Assembly: GCF_907165205.1 (NCBI RefSeq)
Contig: NC_058196.1
Span: 19,138,501-19,202,500, forward strand
DNA length: 64,000 bases
Direction: 5' to 3'
DNA from: Coccinella septempunctata
Taxonomy: Eukaryota; Arthropoda; Insecta; Coleoptera; Coccinellidae
Positions within the stretch are counted from its first letter, which is position 1, and each line of letters opens with the position of its first letter. The notes beneath the pieces were generated by a model that made no database searches, was not told where the DNA came from, and saw only the letters and a program-made list of their open reading frames with translations. A program made the position numbers and the translations under genes. Positions 1 through 11,688 of the stretch are shown piece by piece.

Positions 1-54
1 AATTTTTACTTTTTTCGTGTGTTTTAGGTCTGCGATTTTTAGTAGTGATTTAAG

Positions 55-1690
55 TAAAGTGTATCCCATTTTGGGTGAGACAGCCAGGTTACTTGCTTGC
101 TATTTAAGATAGAGCCTTGCGGTTTTTACGTTCCTGTCCTACTTTTTTGCGAAACTCAAGTTGTCCTAATCAGATTTTGCATAACTGTTTCTGTTTATGA
201 GATATAGTGCGATTTTGGAAATTGATACTTTTCGGACCCTTCCTTTATCTCCGAAGTTATTAGAAATAATGCTGAGCTAAAAACTACGTCTGATACAGAA
301 TACTGCGTAAAATCCAGGGGCGTTCTCAATATTTTTTTTCGGAGTGTGATTTTGAAGATACGACACAAACTTATATTTTTTTCAATGGAATACCCTGTAT
401 TTTATTACTTCGTTGAATTCGTTATTTTTTTCCCTTCGAAATGATGTATAATATTATGTAGGTAAGATGTTCAGAAATGCTAAGAAACACTAAAACATCA
501 TATAATGATGATTTTTGTTAGTATGCCATGGATTTCCCATATAAAAAATGAATCATTTGGATAATTTTCATTTGTAATTTTTACTTATAGGATAGTAAGC
601 GAACAAAGATAATACAATAATTACCAAAACGACAAACGAAACCTAGATAAAATCAATAAAATCATAAAACAAATTAGATACAGAAGAAATACCAAATAAA
701 ATATTTATCATTGAAACAAATTTCCAGCATTGCATAGTATCTTACTAATAAAACTGTTCAAATTGCTGTCCATTTTCCCTAATACATAATTGACAAACCT
801 TTTTAATATGGCTGAGTGCATTTAATATTAAAAAAGGGCGGTTTTGTGAATCCTGGGAAGCTGCCTCTGTTGATGCACGAAGTTCTTCGAGACTGTTGTG
901 TCTGAAAGACAATAATAATTCATAGCGATGACAGCTCGATTCGATTTGATTTTTCTCTCCAATACCTACTTGATAAAACAATACTTCCAAATGCATAGTA
1001 GCCATAATAACAACAAGGATGTTTTGCTAATTTTGACATATAAAGTGACACTTTTTGAAACTCATTGATGTTTTGAACCGCTTTACTTTTCGTAACCAGT
1101 TACGCAAAGTAAAATATTTCGCAACTTATGATGAAACTATGAAACGATACTTGCTTTCATAGTTACGGAGTGAAAAAGTTTTTGGTACTTTTAATTTGAA
1201 TTCATAGTAACATCCTATTCAAAATTTAAAAGAATATTCTGTAAACACGTTGGGAAAAACTATTTTTCGAATTTCGCGATCTTTTGCGCAACGAGCGAAG
1301 TGAGACGAGAAGATGAGATAAGCAGAAATACGCTGATTAAGAAAAATAATGCTTTTCCCAACTGGTTGCACAAATAACTATTTTATCATCCATGACCTAT
1401 TACTTTTAATAATCAAAAGTAATAATTCTCTTCTTGAAACTTGGAAAATTCATGGCTCACTAACAAAAAATTATCATTATGTGATGTTTTAGTGTTTTTC
1501 AGCATTTCTGAGCATCATACCTGTATAATATTATCATAACAACATTTTGAAGGAAAAAAAATAACGAATTCAACGAAGTAATAAAATATAGGGTGTTCTT
1601 TTGAAAATAATCATCAGTATCTTCAAAATCATACGAGCGAGAAGCGAGAAACCTGGCTGTCTCACCCAAAATGGGATGCACTGTACATTT
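55..1690. mobile_element. DNA transposon remnant with long inverted repeats, in a Chip intron
   Basis: The left end near 58-95 reads ATCCCATTTTGGGTGAGACA and recurs inverted near 1655-1685. The match resumes inside: 364-560 pairs with the complement of about 1430-1610, sharing the blocks around TTCGTTGAATTCGTTATTTT and AAACACTAAAACATCA. The left arm has about 240 extra bases (roughly 105-345) that the right arm lacks. Between the arms lies a Tc1/mariner-type transposase tail (745-1005, minus). This looks like a decayed transposon with subterminal long inverted repeats inserted in the intron before the last Chip exon. Exact ends and target duplication are not resolved. Confidence 0.7.
745..1005 (-). 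pseudogene. Tc1/mariner-type transposase, C-terminal fragment
   Basis: The 86-codon frame ends in CQLCIRENGQQFEQF. The remnant at 56544-57170 ends in CEACIQAEGGQFEQF, the usual C-terminus of a widespread insect DDE transposase family (R..CI..nG..FE.L). The preceding NSLEELRAS stretch fits the helix after the catalytic domain. The catalytic domain itself is missing, so this is a dead fragment. It sits centrally between the inverted repeats of the 55-1690 element, as expected for its former transposase. Confidence 0.6.
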
Positions 1691-2121
1691 TATCGAAAAT
1701 ATGCCTGTTTCATAGGGTATTGATTAAATGAAAATCACAAATACAAAAATAAACGAACATTTTATTAAAGCGTTGTTTCATCTTCCATCAACTACTACCC
1801 TACGATTTTGACATTCAGAAAATCCTCAATTATACATGACAGTTAGGTAAAATTTACCTATTCAAATATTACTCTACAAAATATGCAATACCGAGGATAT
1901 GAATTATTTTGCATGTTACTTTTTTACTCACTCTTTATATGCCCTCTTAGAGAAACCTAAGTTGGTTAATTGTTTGATAACACAATTTTGATTTATTTTC
2001 ATTCAGGCATAAGAGAGAGAGAAAAAGTTTATTTTAATGGCCATCAACCTGAGGTCCTTCAGCCCAGGCATATGATTTGTTGATAACTTTGTAATTGGAC
2101 GATTTTTCTGTATTTTTCCAG

Positions 2122-2379
2122 GATGTGATGGTAGTGGGTGAACCGTCGCTCATGGGAGGAGAATTTGGAGACGAAGATGAGCGGCTTATAACACGATTGG
2201 AGAATACCCAGTACGATGCAGCCAACTCGCTGGAGCATGATAATCATGGTTTCCATGCGGATTCGCCGATGCCCGGCTCGAACTCTTGGGGCGCTAGCGT
2301 CGGAGATCGAGGCGGCCCCCCCCAAGGAACCACTCCTAATCAGGACTCTGATAAAAAGTCACCTGCAGTCAGTCAGTGA
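2122..2379 (+). CDS. LIM domain-binding protein Chip/LDB1, last coding exon (partial)
   Basis: This exon encodes the C-terminal 85 residues of the LIM-domain-binding cofactor, known as Chip in flies and LDB1/NLI in vertebrates. It begins DVMVVGEPSLMGGEFGDEDE and continues LITRLENTQYDAAN, which is the LIM interaction domain, nearly unchanged from vertebrates to insects. The tail is Gly/Pro/Ser-rich and ends SPAVSQ before TGA at 2377-2379. A pyrimidine-rich acceptor TTTTTCCAG ends at 2121, so the upstream ATG at 2095 is intronic. The protein is nuclear: it dimerises and bridges LIM-homeodomain and LMO proteins for enhancer-promoter contact. Dimerisation-domain exons lie left of the window. Family assignment is firm; only this exon is visible. 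Confidence 0.93.
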   Translation, partial: DVMVVGEPSLMGGEFGDEDERLITRLENTQYDAANSLEHDNHGFHADSPMPGSNSWGASVGDRGGPPQGTTPNQDSDKKSPAVSQ

Positions 2380-5018
2380 TGTTAGGACATGGACAAGGTT
2401 CTAGAGTTTCAGTTTCTTCAAAGGTTCAAATTATTCTAATACAACTTCCTTCCACCCCTGAATAAACTTTCCTCTTAACAATAAGTTTCATTTTCTAATA
2501 CTCTTGATGAACTTGATCCAAGATGTATGACAGAAATTCTATAAGTTTTATATCAGTTAGAACAGCCGCCATCGAATTTGGATTCTATATCGAACTTAGG
2601 CCTGTGGAAGTAATAGTCTTACGAAACTTTCCTGATAAACATATATATTGTTTGCAATAACAAATAGATATTTTTAAAGATTTACCAATCATACTTAGGT
2701 TGCAAGTCTAGTCCCTTTTTCTGAATTAATTGTCTTCACGATTAAATTCCTTTATTTTGACACATCATGACTCAATTAACAGGAAATAAGGATTCATAAT
2801 TGAATTTTACCCATTACCTTACAATTGGGAATAGGCAAAAGAAAAGTAGACAAACTTGATGGTGTGTCATCTTTTATTCTGAAGTTTTTCCAATGCAAAT
2901 CACAAAATTTCCCTTCCTATTAAACCTAATTTAAAAAAGGTCAGTTTATGTGCCTACCATTAAAACTTGACAAAAATCACAGAAAAGCTTCGTTCGATTT
3001 TGAAGTAATCTCGAGAAATCTCTCCATTCAAAAAACATACATTAAGTATACCTTGATTAATTTCAATTGGGATCTTAGACTATTTACAAACAGGTCAGTT
3101 CGAATGAAAAAATGTTGTAGGAAGGCATCATCTACAGTCTAAAAACCATCACCTTTTGACATAGTTACAAGGAAAGATTTATCAGGATATTACGAAAAAT
3201 AAAAGAGAAAATAGACTCGTTTTATGTTACCTTTGAAGGGAAGATCTTATTGGTAAAAACCCAGTGTTGAACTATTCGAGTGGAAAAAGAATACAATGTG
3301 CATATGGTTTTCTTATCAGTGATACATAAGCAGTGAAAGAAGTGTTACAGATTAAATCGTTGGTGCTTATTGTATCTGTACAGAAAGTATCTGCAAGGAC
3401 CAAAAAAATGGAGAGGAGTATTTTCATTCAGGTACAATAAAGAGCAATGCACACGTCTCAGTGCAATTTTATCAGTTCAGTCATATAAAGAACGGTCTGT
3501 TTCTGGTACCTCTGTTGAAATTCTGAATTTTCAGATAGGGAAGCTCATTTGTACAGTAACTTCAAGCAGTCCTTTAGATATGGAGCAAGTAATGAGTTGT
3601 AAACAAGCTATTTTTTAAGTTTTAAAGTCTGAAACACTTGAAACTGAATCATCTTGCACCAGACAATTAATTTGTAAAATGGAATGATAAAGTTTTTTTT
3701 AATCCGTTTTCAAGTTGTTTATTGGAGAAAATATTCTATAAATATTTACCTTTTTATGTAAACACTGTAAATTATTGATTCAAACAATTTTAATTTAATT
3801 GTCAGGTGCGACACAATGAACGGGTAGATTGATCTATTTGATTAGTGATCAAAGCCTCTTTTTAATTCCAAAAGAGTTTCTTGAAGATTTGAATAGGTTA
3901 ATTACTTATTTTCATTCAAGTATCTCAGACAAAGTAATTTCAAGTGAAAGGACGAGAATTTCTTCATTTGAAGAATATTTCCCGTTTTAGGATCAATTTT
4001 GTATAGTCGAAGCTAAATTAAAATTGTAAAACATACATATAAATATTATGTTCGCAAGGAAAAATGTAAGTTATTAATTTCAACAGTTTATTCCGTTGTA
4101 TATGGGGAAAATTTCGACAGAGTTTTAAGCTTTTAAGTGAAATTGCAATCAATTTTCAAGAAAAAGTAGAAAAAATTAAATTGCCAAAAATATTGGAAAT
4201 GGTTAGTTATGATATCTACATAGCAACATTGAAAAAATTTTGTCCTTCTGAAAGACAACTGGGAAAAAATGTTGAAAATTTATAAAAAAAAGTTATTATT
4301 ACTTTAAATCAAATATATCTGTAGTATGTACAGTTCAACTTTAGGTCTGTTCAATATAAAAAAACTGTTTCATTCCTCTTCTTTATGGAAGTAATAAGTA
4401 GCGTTAATTTCATTTTTTGGGTAATAATAATTGAATATTTTCGGAAAAAAAGTTTTAATCCTCCAGTATTTTTTCCATGTTGATATTGTATAGAACATAA
4501 CTTGAGAAATAATCAATTTTTCTGCTTAAATGTTATGTCTCTGTTGATAGATTCCCTATTTCGTATTCTTTATATAGTGTGAATGAGGATGGGGTATTTT
4601 ATAAATATTTTTTTTTATAATGAATGGTCGAAATTTTTTGTATTGGTGTTAGAATGAAAGTTTTAATTGTAACAAGTGATTGAAAAATAAAAATATGAAA
4701 ATTGAGGCTGCGGTAATGTCATTAAGTCTCATTTCCATCTGTGTAAATGTGTTTTTACAACTCTCTTGTTAGTAGTTATGTGTGTTTACTTGTTCCAATT
4801 TGGTTTATTTCAACTATCAATTGTAATCTCATGTGTAAAAGATGTTGTACTCAGTACAGAACCTACTGCAACCTCACAAATACAACACCTACAAAAAATG
4901 ATCTATCATCGTTTTATTCCTCTATTTCAGTATCTAATCGATCTTGGGCATAAATTGATGTTAAAAGAACTAATAACTTTACGGTTATGATAGGTGTTTG
5001 TTTTCAGATTAAATATGT
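2380..5018 (+). other. Probable Chip 3' UTR and downstream AT-rich sequence
   Basis: No gene is seen. AATAAA-type signals occur at 2461 and about 4686, among others, so the 3' UTR could be short or about 2.3 kb. Open frames here (for example 2948-3142 and 3370-3618) resemble no known family and have no convincing splice context. The sequence is AT-rich without obvious repeats. Confidence 0.4.
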
Positions 5019-5633
5019 AGGGTGAGTCTTAGACTCATACAAATATTTCGAAAGTTGATTTGCAGATCGGCTCGGTTTAAAAGATGGAACAGGTTGTTGA
5101 AAACCCATGAAAAAATGTTATTTTTAGTTCTCACAAACCGTTTCATCGAATGAAATGAATTTCGGAATATAGTTTTTCATTTATTTGATTAATCTTTTTC
5201 GAACACAAGATATCACCCACGGCCTTCCAGTTTTCTTATTATAACCATTACATACCATAAAAATGCTAAAAATTCAAAGAACCCAACTCTTGAAACTAAG
5301 TTGGGCGCTATCTAACGAATATTTGAACGTTTCGTAAAATAAAATTCATATTTTCTCGTATAATGCGCCGTTTTCAACTAATTTGATGTTCAAAAATTGG
5401 GTACTTTGGCTGAATACAAGTATGTTTGAAAGATCCACTGATGTGTGGTGTCACAGATTTAGCTAGTTATTCTGAAGGTAATTTTGTTTTTCCAGGAACG
5501 GCACAGCTCATTATGAAAACTTGGGTATATCTTTTTATCAGGGCCGAATCGGATAATATTGGTGCAGAAAAAGTGTTTTTTTTTACCTCAAGAATTTACT
5601 GTTAAAATATTTTATGAGTCAAAGACTCACCCT
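5019..5633. mobile_element. Family A CAGGGTG-type inverted-repeat element, monomer form
   Basis: The left end AGGGTGAGTCTTAGACTCAT pairs with the right end ATGAGTCAAAGACTCACCCT. The tip is itself a small palindrome (GAGTC-TTT-GACTC). Similarity between the ends continues inward about 100 bp. A TA lies at each side, although the left CA of the canonical CAGGG is lost. The interior matches each arm of the palindromic copy at 23731-24967. There is no coding capacity, so it is non-autonomous. Confidence 0.8.
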
Positions 5634-5997
5634 GTATGATTTAAATGAAAAAAATCAGCATTAAGACTTCATTTTTTATGATTTTATTTTTTTGCTAACT
5701 GTACCTGTGAAGATATAGCATATGCTGTATCTTCTTTAACTGCACCCTTCTGCTTTGCAGGAAGAGTTTTTCATAAGGCATTCATACATGAACTCCTTGT
5801 TGGAAAAAAAAATAAATTGACTTGCTAAGCTTCAAATGCTCGTACAGTAACTTTATCAAACATGAGCTCGATGTATACAGCGCCATCTAACGGCGTCGGT
5901 ATAAATAATGAAATAAATTCCATACTAAACTTTTTTTTTATGAACTCATTGTTCTGGAAAAGATTCATTTTGTACCTGGACTTTGATGTAATAATAA

Positions 5998-6135
5998 GCT
6001 GTATTCGGGTTCGGCTTTCGGACAGTCCTAGAATGGTTCTAGAACTGCGCAGAGGATTCGATACTAGGGCGCAACAGTTTTGCGCAGTTTTAGAACAATT
6101 CTCGAACCGTCCAAAAGTCGAACCCGAATTCAGCC
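5998..6135. repeat. Short foldback MITE, GGCTGTATTCGGG family, copy 1
   Basis: About 138 bp folds into one hairpin. GCTGTATTCGGGTTCGGCTT at the left pairs with the region ending GTCGAACCCGAATTCAGCC at the right, and the arms meet around TGCGCAGAGG/TTGCGCAGTT. A second copy at 10494-10632 is nearly the same sequence. Frames across it (5825-6283) are by-products of the hairpin. Confidence 0.85.
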
Positions 6136-7804
6136 TTAGGAAATGTAGTACTAACGTACAAATATCTATTATAGAACCGTTCCGGCAACAATATAGTGAC
6201 ACCGAGTGGCCTTGAAAGAAGTAAGTAATGTATTTCATATTTTTATAAAATTCAGTGTATCTACTGAAACGCCTACAGCACAATTCAATTCCATGTGCTT
6301 TACATCAAATAAGTGAATTCTCAATCACTTCGAAATTAGTCAGTGCAATTTTAAACATAGCTTGGCGTTTTATATTACAATTGCCAGAAAGTGGATTTTT
6401 CCAAGTTTTACTGTATAATCAAAATTCTCCTGCATCCAAATAAAATATTTGCGATATGAGAATATAGTAGTTCCTAAAAGAACTAATAGAGAGAAATATT
6501 ATAGAGTCAACTCTATAATCTTTGTTGGTCTCATTTGACTTCGTCAGAGCAACACAACTGTAACCCAGACAAAAATATAATGAATTGATGGCCCCTTTAG
6601 AGTCATTAATTTCGCTTCTTATTTATAACAAAAAAATTTGCGAACCAAATCAATTTTGAAGCAATGAGATAAGAATGTATAACTTGAATTCCAGTAATTA
6701 TGGGAAGATGTAAGATCAGTAAGACACATTTGCTGCTTTTTTTGACCGTTTGATGTGCATCTCGCTCGAACACCGATGCGTTCATTTGGGTTTGGGCTAG
6801 AAGCACCAGAGCAGCTCGCTCTACCTTTCCCTGTCCTCTCTTGCACCAACCCAAAGGCTGGTGGACAGGCGTGACCGCTTGAATCCTGTTAACACAGTTA
6901 CACACTGGTTGCGTTCACAAACTTACGTACATTTATATTCCTCGGAGTATGCTCTCCGAGTCTCGGAGTAAGTTTGTGAACGCAAACACTAATAAATAAA
7001 CGCAGTAACACACTAATATAACCTTAACTCAACAGCTGTACCGGTGGATAAAATGCCTTATTAGTCCAAGATCCCAGAGCGACAAGACATAACTTATTTT
7101 CACACAGATGAAACTTTAGGATCTCAGTAGAGTCTCATGTGCTTTGAATACCTGCGAACTTGTGGAGCTTGCCTAGTGACACCTGGGCAGATACCAGGTG
7201 GCAAAGGTAACTAAAAATAAGTGTTACTTAACTTATTTTCACATGGCTGATTTTTTTATATGTTTTAAAAAATATTATTCTGAAGTTATATTAAAAGTGA
7301 CAGACACTTTCCATGGGCCAAAACTCTTGCCAGACGCTTTGAAGCTGCACAAAAAATAAATGAACTTAACTCATTTTCTTCTCGATCTTATGATACAGGC
7401 ATCCTAAACTACTATTTTCCATAAAATTTACACTAACCAAAATTTCGATCATCCGAAATCACTTTGGTCCACATTATTTCGGCTAATCGAGACTGTAATG
7501 TACTGCAATCGATTGTTGCAAAACCTGGCATCATCTACGAAAATATAAAAAAATTATTCTTTTAATAAGAGACATGCCTGTCCATTAACTATTTAAGAAT
7601 TCGAAAGAAAGAACTACCCCATTGTATCTGAATTAACAAGGGAGTTAGTTTATTGTGTATGTACAAGAGTTGATACTCTTAGGTATGTGTATGTGCCATG
7701 TGCGAGCAATGTATTACCCAGAGACTTTCTCTGTGGTATTACCGTAAAGGGACTCCAAACAGATTGTGAAAGGGAACCGAGTTACCATAGTCTCACCAAG
7801 GCTG
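6136..7804. other. Intergenic, no gene recognised
   Basis: AT-rich sequence with small hairpins only. At 6911-6983, GCGTTCACAAACTTAC pairs with GTAAGTTTGTGAACGC around an inner CTCGGAG/CTCCGAG stem. A block at 7066-7093 (AAGATCCCAGAGCGAC) recurs inverted at about 9635-9658, across the THAP gene. The frames at 6606-6905 match nothing I know. Confidence 0.4.
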
Positions 7805-7947
7805 TGGTCCGTATATACACTTTGGTTACTTCTGGTTAGTAAGTGGGCGGTCCGTATATGTCGAATTCCTGTCAATTTGGTTCAATATCAGTCACCAGAG
7901 TAACCGCTCTGGTAACTTTCGGTTACCAAATGTGTATATACGGACCA
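7805..7947. repeat. MITE, TGGTCCGTATATACAC family, copy 1
   Basis: TGGTCCGTATATACAC at the left and its complement GTGTATATACGGACCA at the right frame a 143-bp unit without coding capacity. A second copy in reverse orientation lies at 10473-10840 and carries another MITE inserted in it. Confidence 0.85.
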
Positions 7948-8290
7948 TACGCCAAAGAGTAAGTAAGAGTTGGTTACTCTTTGGTCTAACTCTGAAACGC
8001 ATGCATAGTGATAGTGCGCTTGCGCTCACACCACAGATTACAGAGAATAGATGGGACACCTCTTAACCCCCACCACAATTGATGTTTTTAGTGAGGATCG
8101 CAACCGCTTGGTGGCGCTACATTCGCAGTTAGTTTATTGTTCAGCCGCTAGGCCCGCTAGGTGCGATTCAAGCATGGCTTCAGTTCAGAAGTTGAGAGGT
8201 TAAGTTCGTTCTTTTCTGTTAAAAAATGTTGTATTATTAGTGGACGTTGTAGGTATTAGTGATTTGTAAGCTAATTTATACCTTTTAAAA

Positions 8291-8781
8291 ATGAACAATT
8301 GTTGTGTACCTGGATGTATGGACCGAGTAAGCCAAAGACATCGTTTCCCCAAAGCCAATCCAAGTATTTTTAAAACTTGGTTAGAAGTTATTAATCCACA
8401 AAATTGGCAAGAATTATCCGATGAACAGATTCACAATAGATATTACGTGTGTCATCCACATTTTACCAAGCTGGACATACAAGAACCACAATCTGACTCG
8501 ATGATGAATAAGAAAAAAAATTCAAAAGGTTAGTAACAATTTTTTTCATTTTTCATTGATTTTTGAAAATAAGGAAATCAATTTTCCTCATCAAATTTTC
8601 AGGTGATCAATTGTTACATAGAATATTTTTTGTTTTAGGGGTTAGAAAGTCAATTTTGACGAGGTTGCAGTACACTAGGATTTCACAACTAACTGCGAAA
8701 GAAAAAATAATGTACTCAATGTTGAAAGAGTGCAATGCTAGGATGAGTCAGCTTAAATACCAAAATAAATGTCTGAGGTAA
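8291..8781 (+). CDS. THAP-domain protein, small two-exon gene
   Basis: Exon 1 (8291-8528) encodes a THAP-type C2CH zinc finger of about 65 residues. It opens MNNCCVPGCMDRVSQRHRFP, has FKTWLEVIN and WQEL in the middle, and closes NRYYVCHPHF, giving the C-x3-C and C-x2-H ligands. The donor GTTAGT begins at 8529. Two acceptors, with exon starts at 8603 and 8639, keep frame; both lead to VRKSILTRLQYTRISQL and a short coiled-coil-like tail ending YQNKCLR. The product is about 114-126 aa, short for the family. THAP domains bind DNA and occur in both nuclear regulators and P-element transposases. No transposase domain follows. Short inverted repeats bracket the gene, so it could be transposon-derived. 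Confidence 0.6.
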
Positions 8782-8922
8782 CAATTAGCTTATGCAAAAA
8801 AAATTATTTCATCTCGTGGATTTCAAACGCTTTCTTAGCATATCGCTGGACCAACTTATAATTTCATCTTATGTCAATTGAGGAATCAGACAGTCAAGGT
8901 AAACATAAAAAGATAATTATTA

Positions 8923-9285
8923 TTCATTTATATTGATGGTTTCACTTTGTGGGAAAACAATATTTGTTTATTATACTTGCAATGTACAATGTATACCAAT
9001 TGTATATTTTTCTTATAAATATTATTCTGAATTCGTTGAAAGAACGTAATTAGATGTCTGTCTACTTGAAAAAACCTGTACATATATTTTAAATATTATT
9101 CTGAATTTTTAATGCGAGTAATTTCACTTAAATTCTTTGAAAGTTCATAATTGTTCATTCATATTGATGGTTTCACTTAGTGGGAAAACAATGTTTGTTT
9201 ATTTATATACCTGATAATGTTCGATGTATAACAATTTTATATATTTCTGGTAAATATTATTCTGAATTTGTTGAAAGTACATAAT
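8923..9285 (+). repeat. Diverged direct repeat downstream of the THAP gene
   Basis: A block of about 130 bp starting TATTGATGGTTTCACTT, including TAAATATTATTCTGAATT and GTTGAAAG, occurs near 8923-9052 and again near 9153-9285, a spacing of about 230 bp. Part of it (TTTCACTTTGTGGGAAA) appears a third time near 9290. The unit is AT-rich with no frame, and its origin is unknown. Confidence 0.6.
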
Positions 9286-9666
9286 ATTTTCACTTTGTGG
9301 GAAATGTTTGTTTAATTGAAATTTCACGAATATGTAAGTAATGATTATTATTATGTAAATAAACATTATTATTATAATTATTAATATTATTTCCTTAGCA
9401 GCATCCTTTCCTTTAAAATAGTTCAAGCTTTCTTGAACTAAATATTACGCGGACCCAGTAGTGCGAACGGTTTTGAAATTTCGCGCCTTTTCTCGCTAAT
9501 ACAGACTCCTGTATTGTTGATAATACAGTTTCCTTAGGTTGCTTGTAGTACGGATCGCATCCGCTATAGAAAAGCGCCAAACATTATTTCATCTCATAGA
9601 AGGCCAGTGTCCCATCTATTCTCTGTAATAAGTTATGTCTGGTCGCTCTGGGATCTTACTCTATAT

Positions 9667-10307
9667 AGACCATATTAGTGAGGTTAGGCGGGAATTTTGA
9701 ATCGCGATCCATCCGTGGATCTGGTCCCTGAATTCCCTATGCATTTCTTATGGGACTAAGAATGCCGCGTACTTCTCGCCTGTTTTCGGATATTTTAGCG
9801 AGTTTCTTAAGATTTATTTCTGTTGGAATGTGTTCTATGATCCTTTCTTAACAGGTTGAAAACAAAATTTCGTAATAAAATGGTATATTTTTTTAATAAT
9901 GGGTCAATATAAAATTGGTCAGCAAGATCCATGGAAGTTTGTCGTAGCTTCATTTCGTTTCTAACCTCTGAAGCTGATATCATTCTAACGCGCAAGCGTA
10001 GCATGTCATTTTCCTTGTTACGGTTCATCATTGACGTATAGCAGAAATGATCTACGACATACGGATATATTCCGTATAATAATGTTTTCAATTTTGATTT
10101 TAGGACATATGAAAGTATTTTGTGATGTAAAATGTACTTGGAAACAACCTCTGATAATGGCGGCACCCAATTTTGCATGTCTTTATATTAACATTTACTT
10201 CTAGCTAGCGATATTCCATCTTAAAGTCGATTCCAGTGTAAAAAAATTTGAATATGGATCTCCCGCCAATTGAGTGATTCTAACCTCACTAATATGGTCT
10301 ATAGCAA
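9667..10307. mobile_element. Inverted-repeat element of about 640 bp with 24-bp perfect ends
   Basis: TATAGACCATATTAGTGAGG followed by TTAG at the left is matched exactly, inverted, at the right end (10284-10307). A GCGGGA block a little further in is also shared. It encloses one minus-strand frame at 9807-10178 (123 codons, MQNWVPPLSEVVSKYILHHK...) that I do not recognise. It may be non-autonomous, with the frame a chance open stretch or a relic. Confidence 0.65.
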
Positions 10308-10327
10308 CATCGTAAATTGATGGTACA

Positions 10328-10411
10328 GGCGAGTTCCGATATTGATGGTGTTACTGGTCGCATTCGAATAACAATAGAACGACCAGAACTGTTCGGGAAT
10401 ATCGTAACCCC
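10328..10411. repeat. Short hairpin repeat, GGCGAGTTCCGATATT family
   Basis: GGCGAGTTCCGATATT at the left pairs imperfectly with GAATATCGTAACCCC at the right around TCTGGTCG/CGACCAGA-like inner arms. Related ends occur at 18086-18110 and at 33128-33150 and 33605-33630, so it is dispersed in this genome. Confidence 0.55.
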
Positions 10412-10472
10412 ACAGGATAGGTAAAAGGAGACATAGGCATAGTCGGCTATAGAGATCTTAAAGACGGCTTTA

Positions 10473-10840
10473 TGGTCCGTATATACACATTTGAGCTGTT
10501 TTCGTGTTCGGCTTTCGGACAGTCCGAGAATGGTTCTAGAGCTGCGCAGAGGATTCGATACTATGGCGCAACAGTTTTGCGCAGTTTTAGAACAATTCTC
10601 GGACTGTCCGAAGGTCGAACCCGAATACAGCCATGGTAACAGAGTTACCATAAAGTAAGCATAAAGTAAGTCAAGTTCAAGGGTCTGTTCTGTGAAAGTA
10701 AGTCAAGGGGGTGTTCTGTGAGAGTTACCAGAGCGGTTAGTACGGTTACTCTGGTGACAGATGCAACGAAGTGTCAGGAATTCGACATATACGGACCGCC
10801 CACTTACTAACCAAAGAAATCAAAGTGTATATACGGACCA
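10473..10840. mobile_element. TGGTCCGTATATACAC MITE, copy 2, carrying a nested MITE
   Basis: The unit matches the reverse complement of the 7805-7947 copy: same ends, and shared internal blocks TACCAGAGCGGTTA and AGGAATTCGACATATACGGA. After the first 20 bases it is interrupted by the hairpin MITE at 10494-10632 and then resumes with GGTAAC, exactly where the uninterrupted copy continues. A further duplicated stretch (AAGTAAGTCAAG) follows. Confidence 0.85.
10494..10632. repeat. Short foldback MITE, GGCTGTATTCGGG family, copy 2 (nested)
   Basis: Near-identical to 5998-6135, including the core GAGAATGGTTCTAGAGCTGC. It is inserted into the 10473-10840 MITE; comparison with the empty copy at 7805-7947 defines the junction between ACATTT and GGTAAC. 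Confidence 0.85.
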
Positions 10841-11688
10841 TGCCCATAGCAAAGGAGGTGCAGTGGCGTTGTATAGACAATAGGTAAGGTTAGAAAAATT
10901 TATTGCACGGCACCATTTTATCTTATTTTATGTGAACTTGTGAACTACGTATGTATACCTACTATCAAATATATTTTTGATATTATGGATAACATAGAAC
11001 AAGAATAATATTTCTTCTTGATCTACATAACATAACATAGTCTAAGCAAGCTCTGCATCAAGAAGATTTCAAATAAAGGAAACGCCATAGAGAAAGGGAA
11101 AGTTGTCTCTGGGAAGCGCCTTCCAACGCCTGTTGGAATGGTAACGATTTATTGAGGGGCTCTTACTGTTCGAAGCTTTCCAGTTCCTTATTGGGCTTTG
11201 TTGATTGTTCGCGATAGTGGAGAGCACATAACACTAATATGAAAGGCGCAATAGGTGATCGAAGTACTCGGGGCCACTCTGGTGATGCCTTACGTCACTT
11301 TAGAAGAGAGAGAGGTGTATCTACAGGGTGAGTCAAAAATGTGTACCGAGCTTTCTGGGGGTGATAGAACATTGCAAAATAAGTATATTTTGATTAATAA
11401 ACTCCTGGCCCAAAATGCATATTGAGGGAGATACATCCTTCCAAAGTTGATAGAATTAAAAAAATTTCTCCGCATATATAACTTCTAAACGGCGAATGAC
11501 ATCAGATTGAAATTTCGCCCATAAATGTATGTTGTTAAAATACATTTTTTTTATTACACTTCTGCATTTCTAATAGGGTAACAGTACCGGTTGTGGCCAC
11601 TGTATACTGATAAATAAAATTGTACAAATTCAATAATCGTCGGCATGCCGTTAACTTTTTAATTGATCATAATAGTTCACAGACATTA

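Noticed and set aside
5825..6283. Open frames on both strands (152 and 117 codons)
   Set aside because: They coincide with the 5998-6135 hairpin MITE and its flanks; a palindrome opens matching frames on both strands. No splice sites or family resemblance.
10289..10651. 120-codon minus frame
   Set aside because: It runs across two MITE-like hairpins (10328-10411 and 10494-10632) and shares peptide text with 5825-6283 for that reason.
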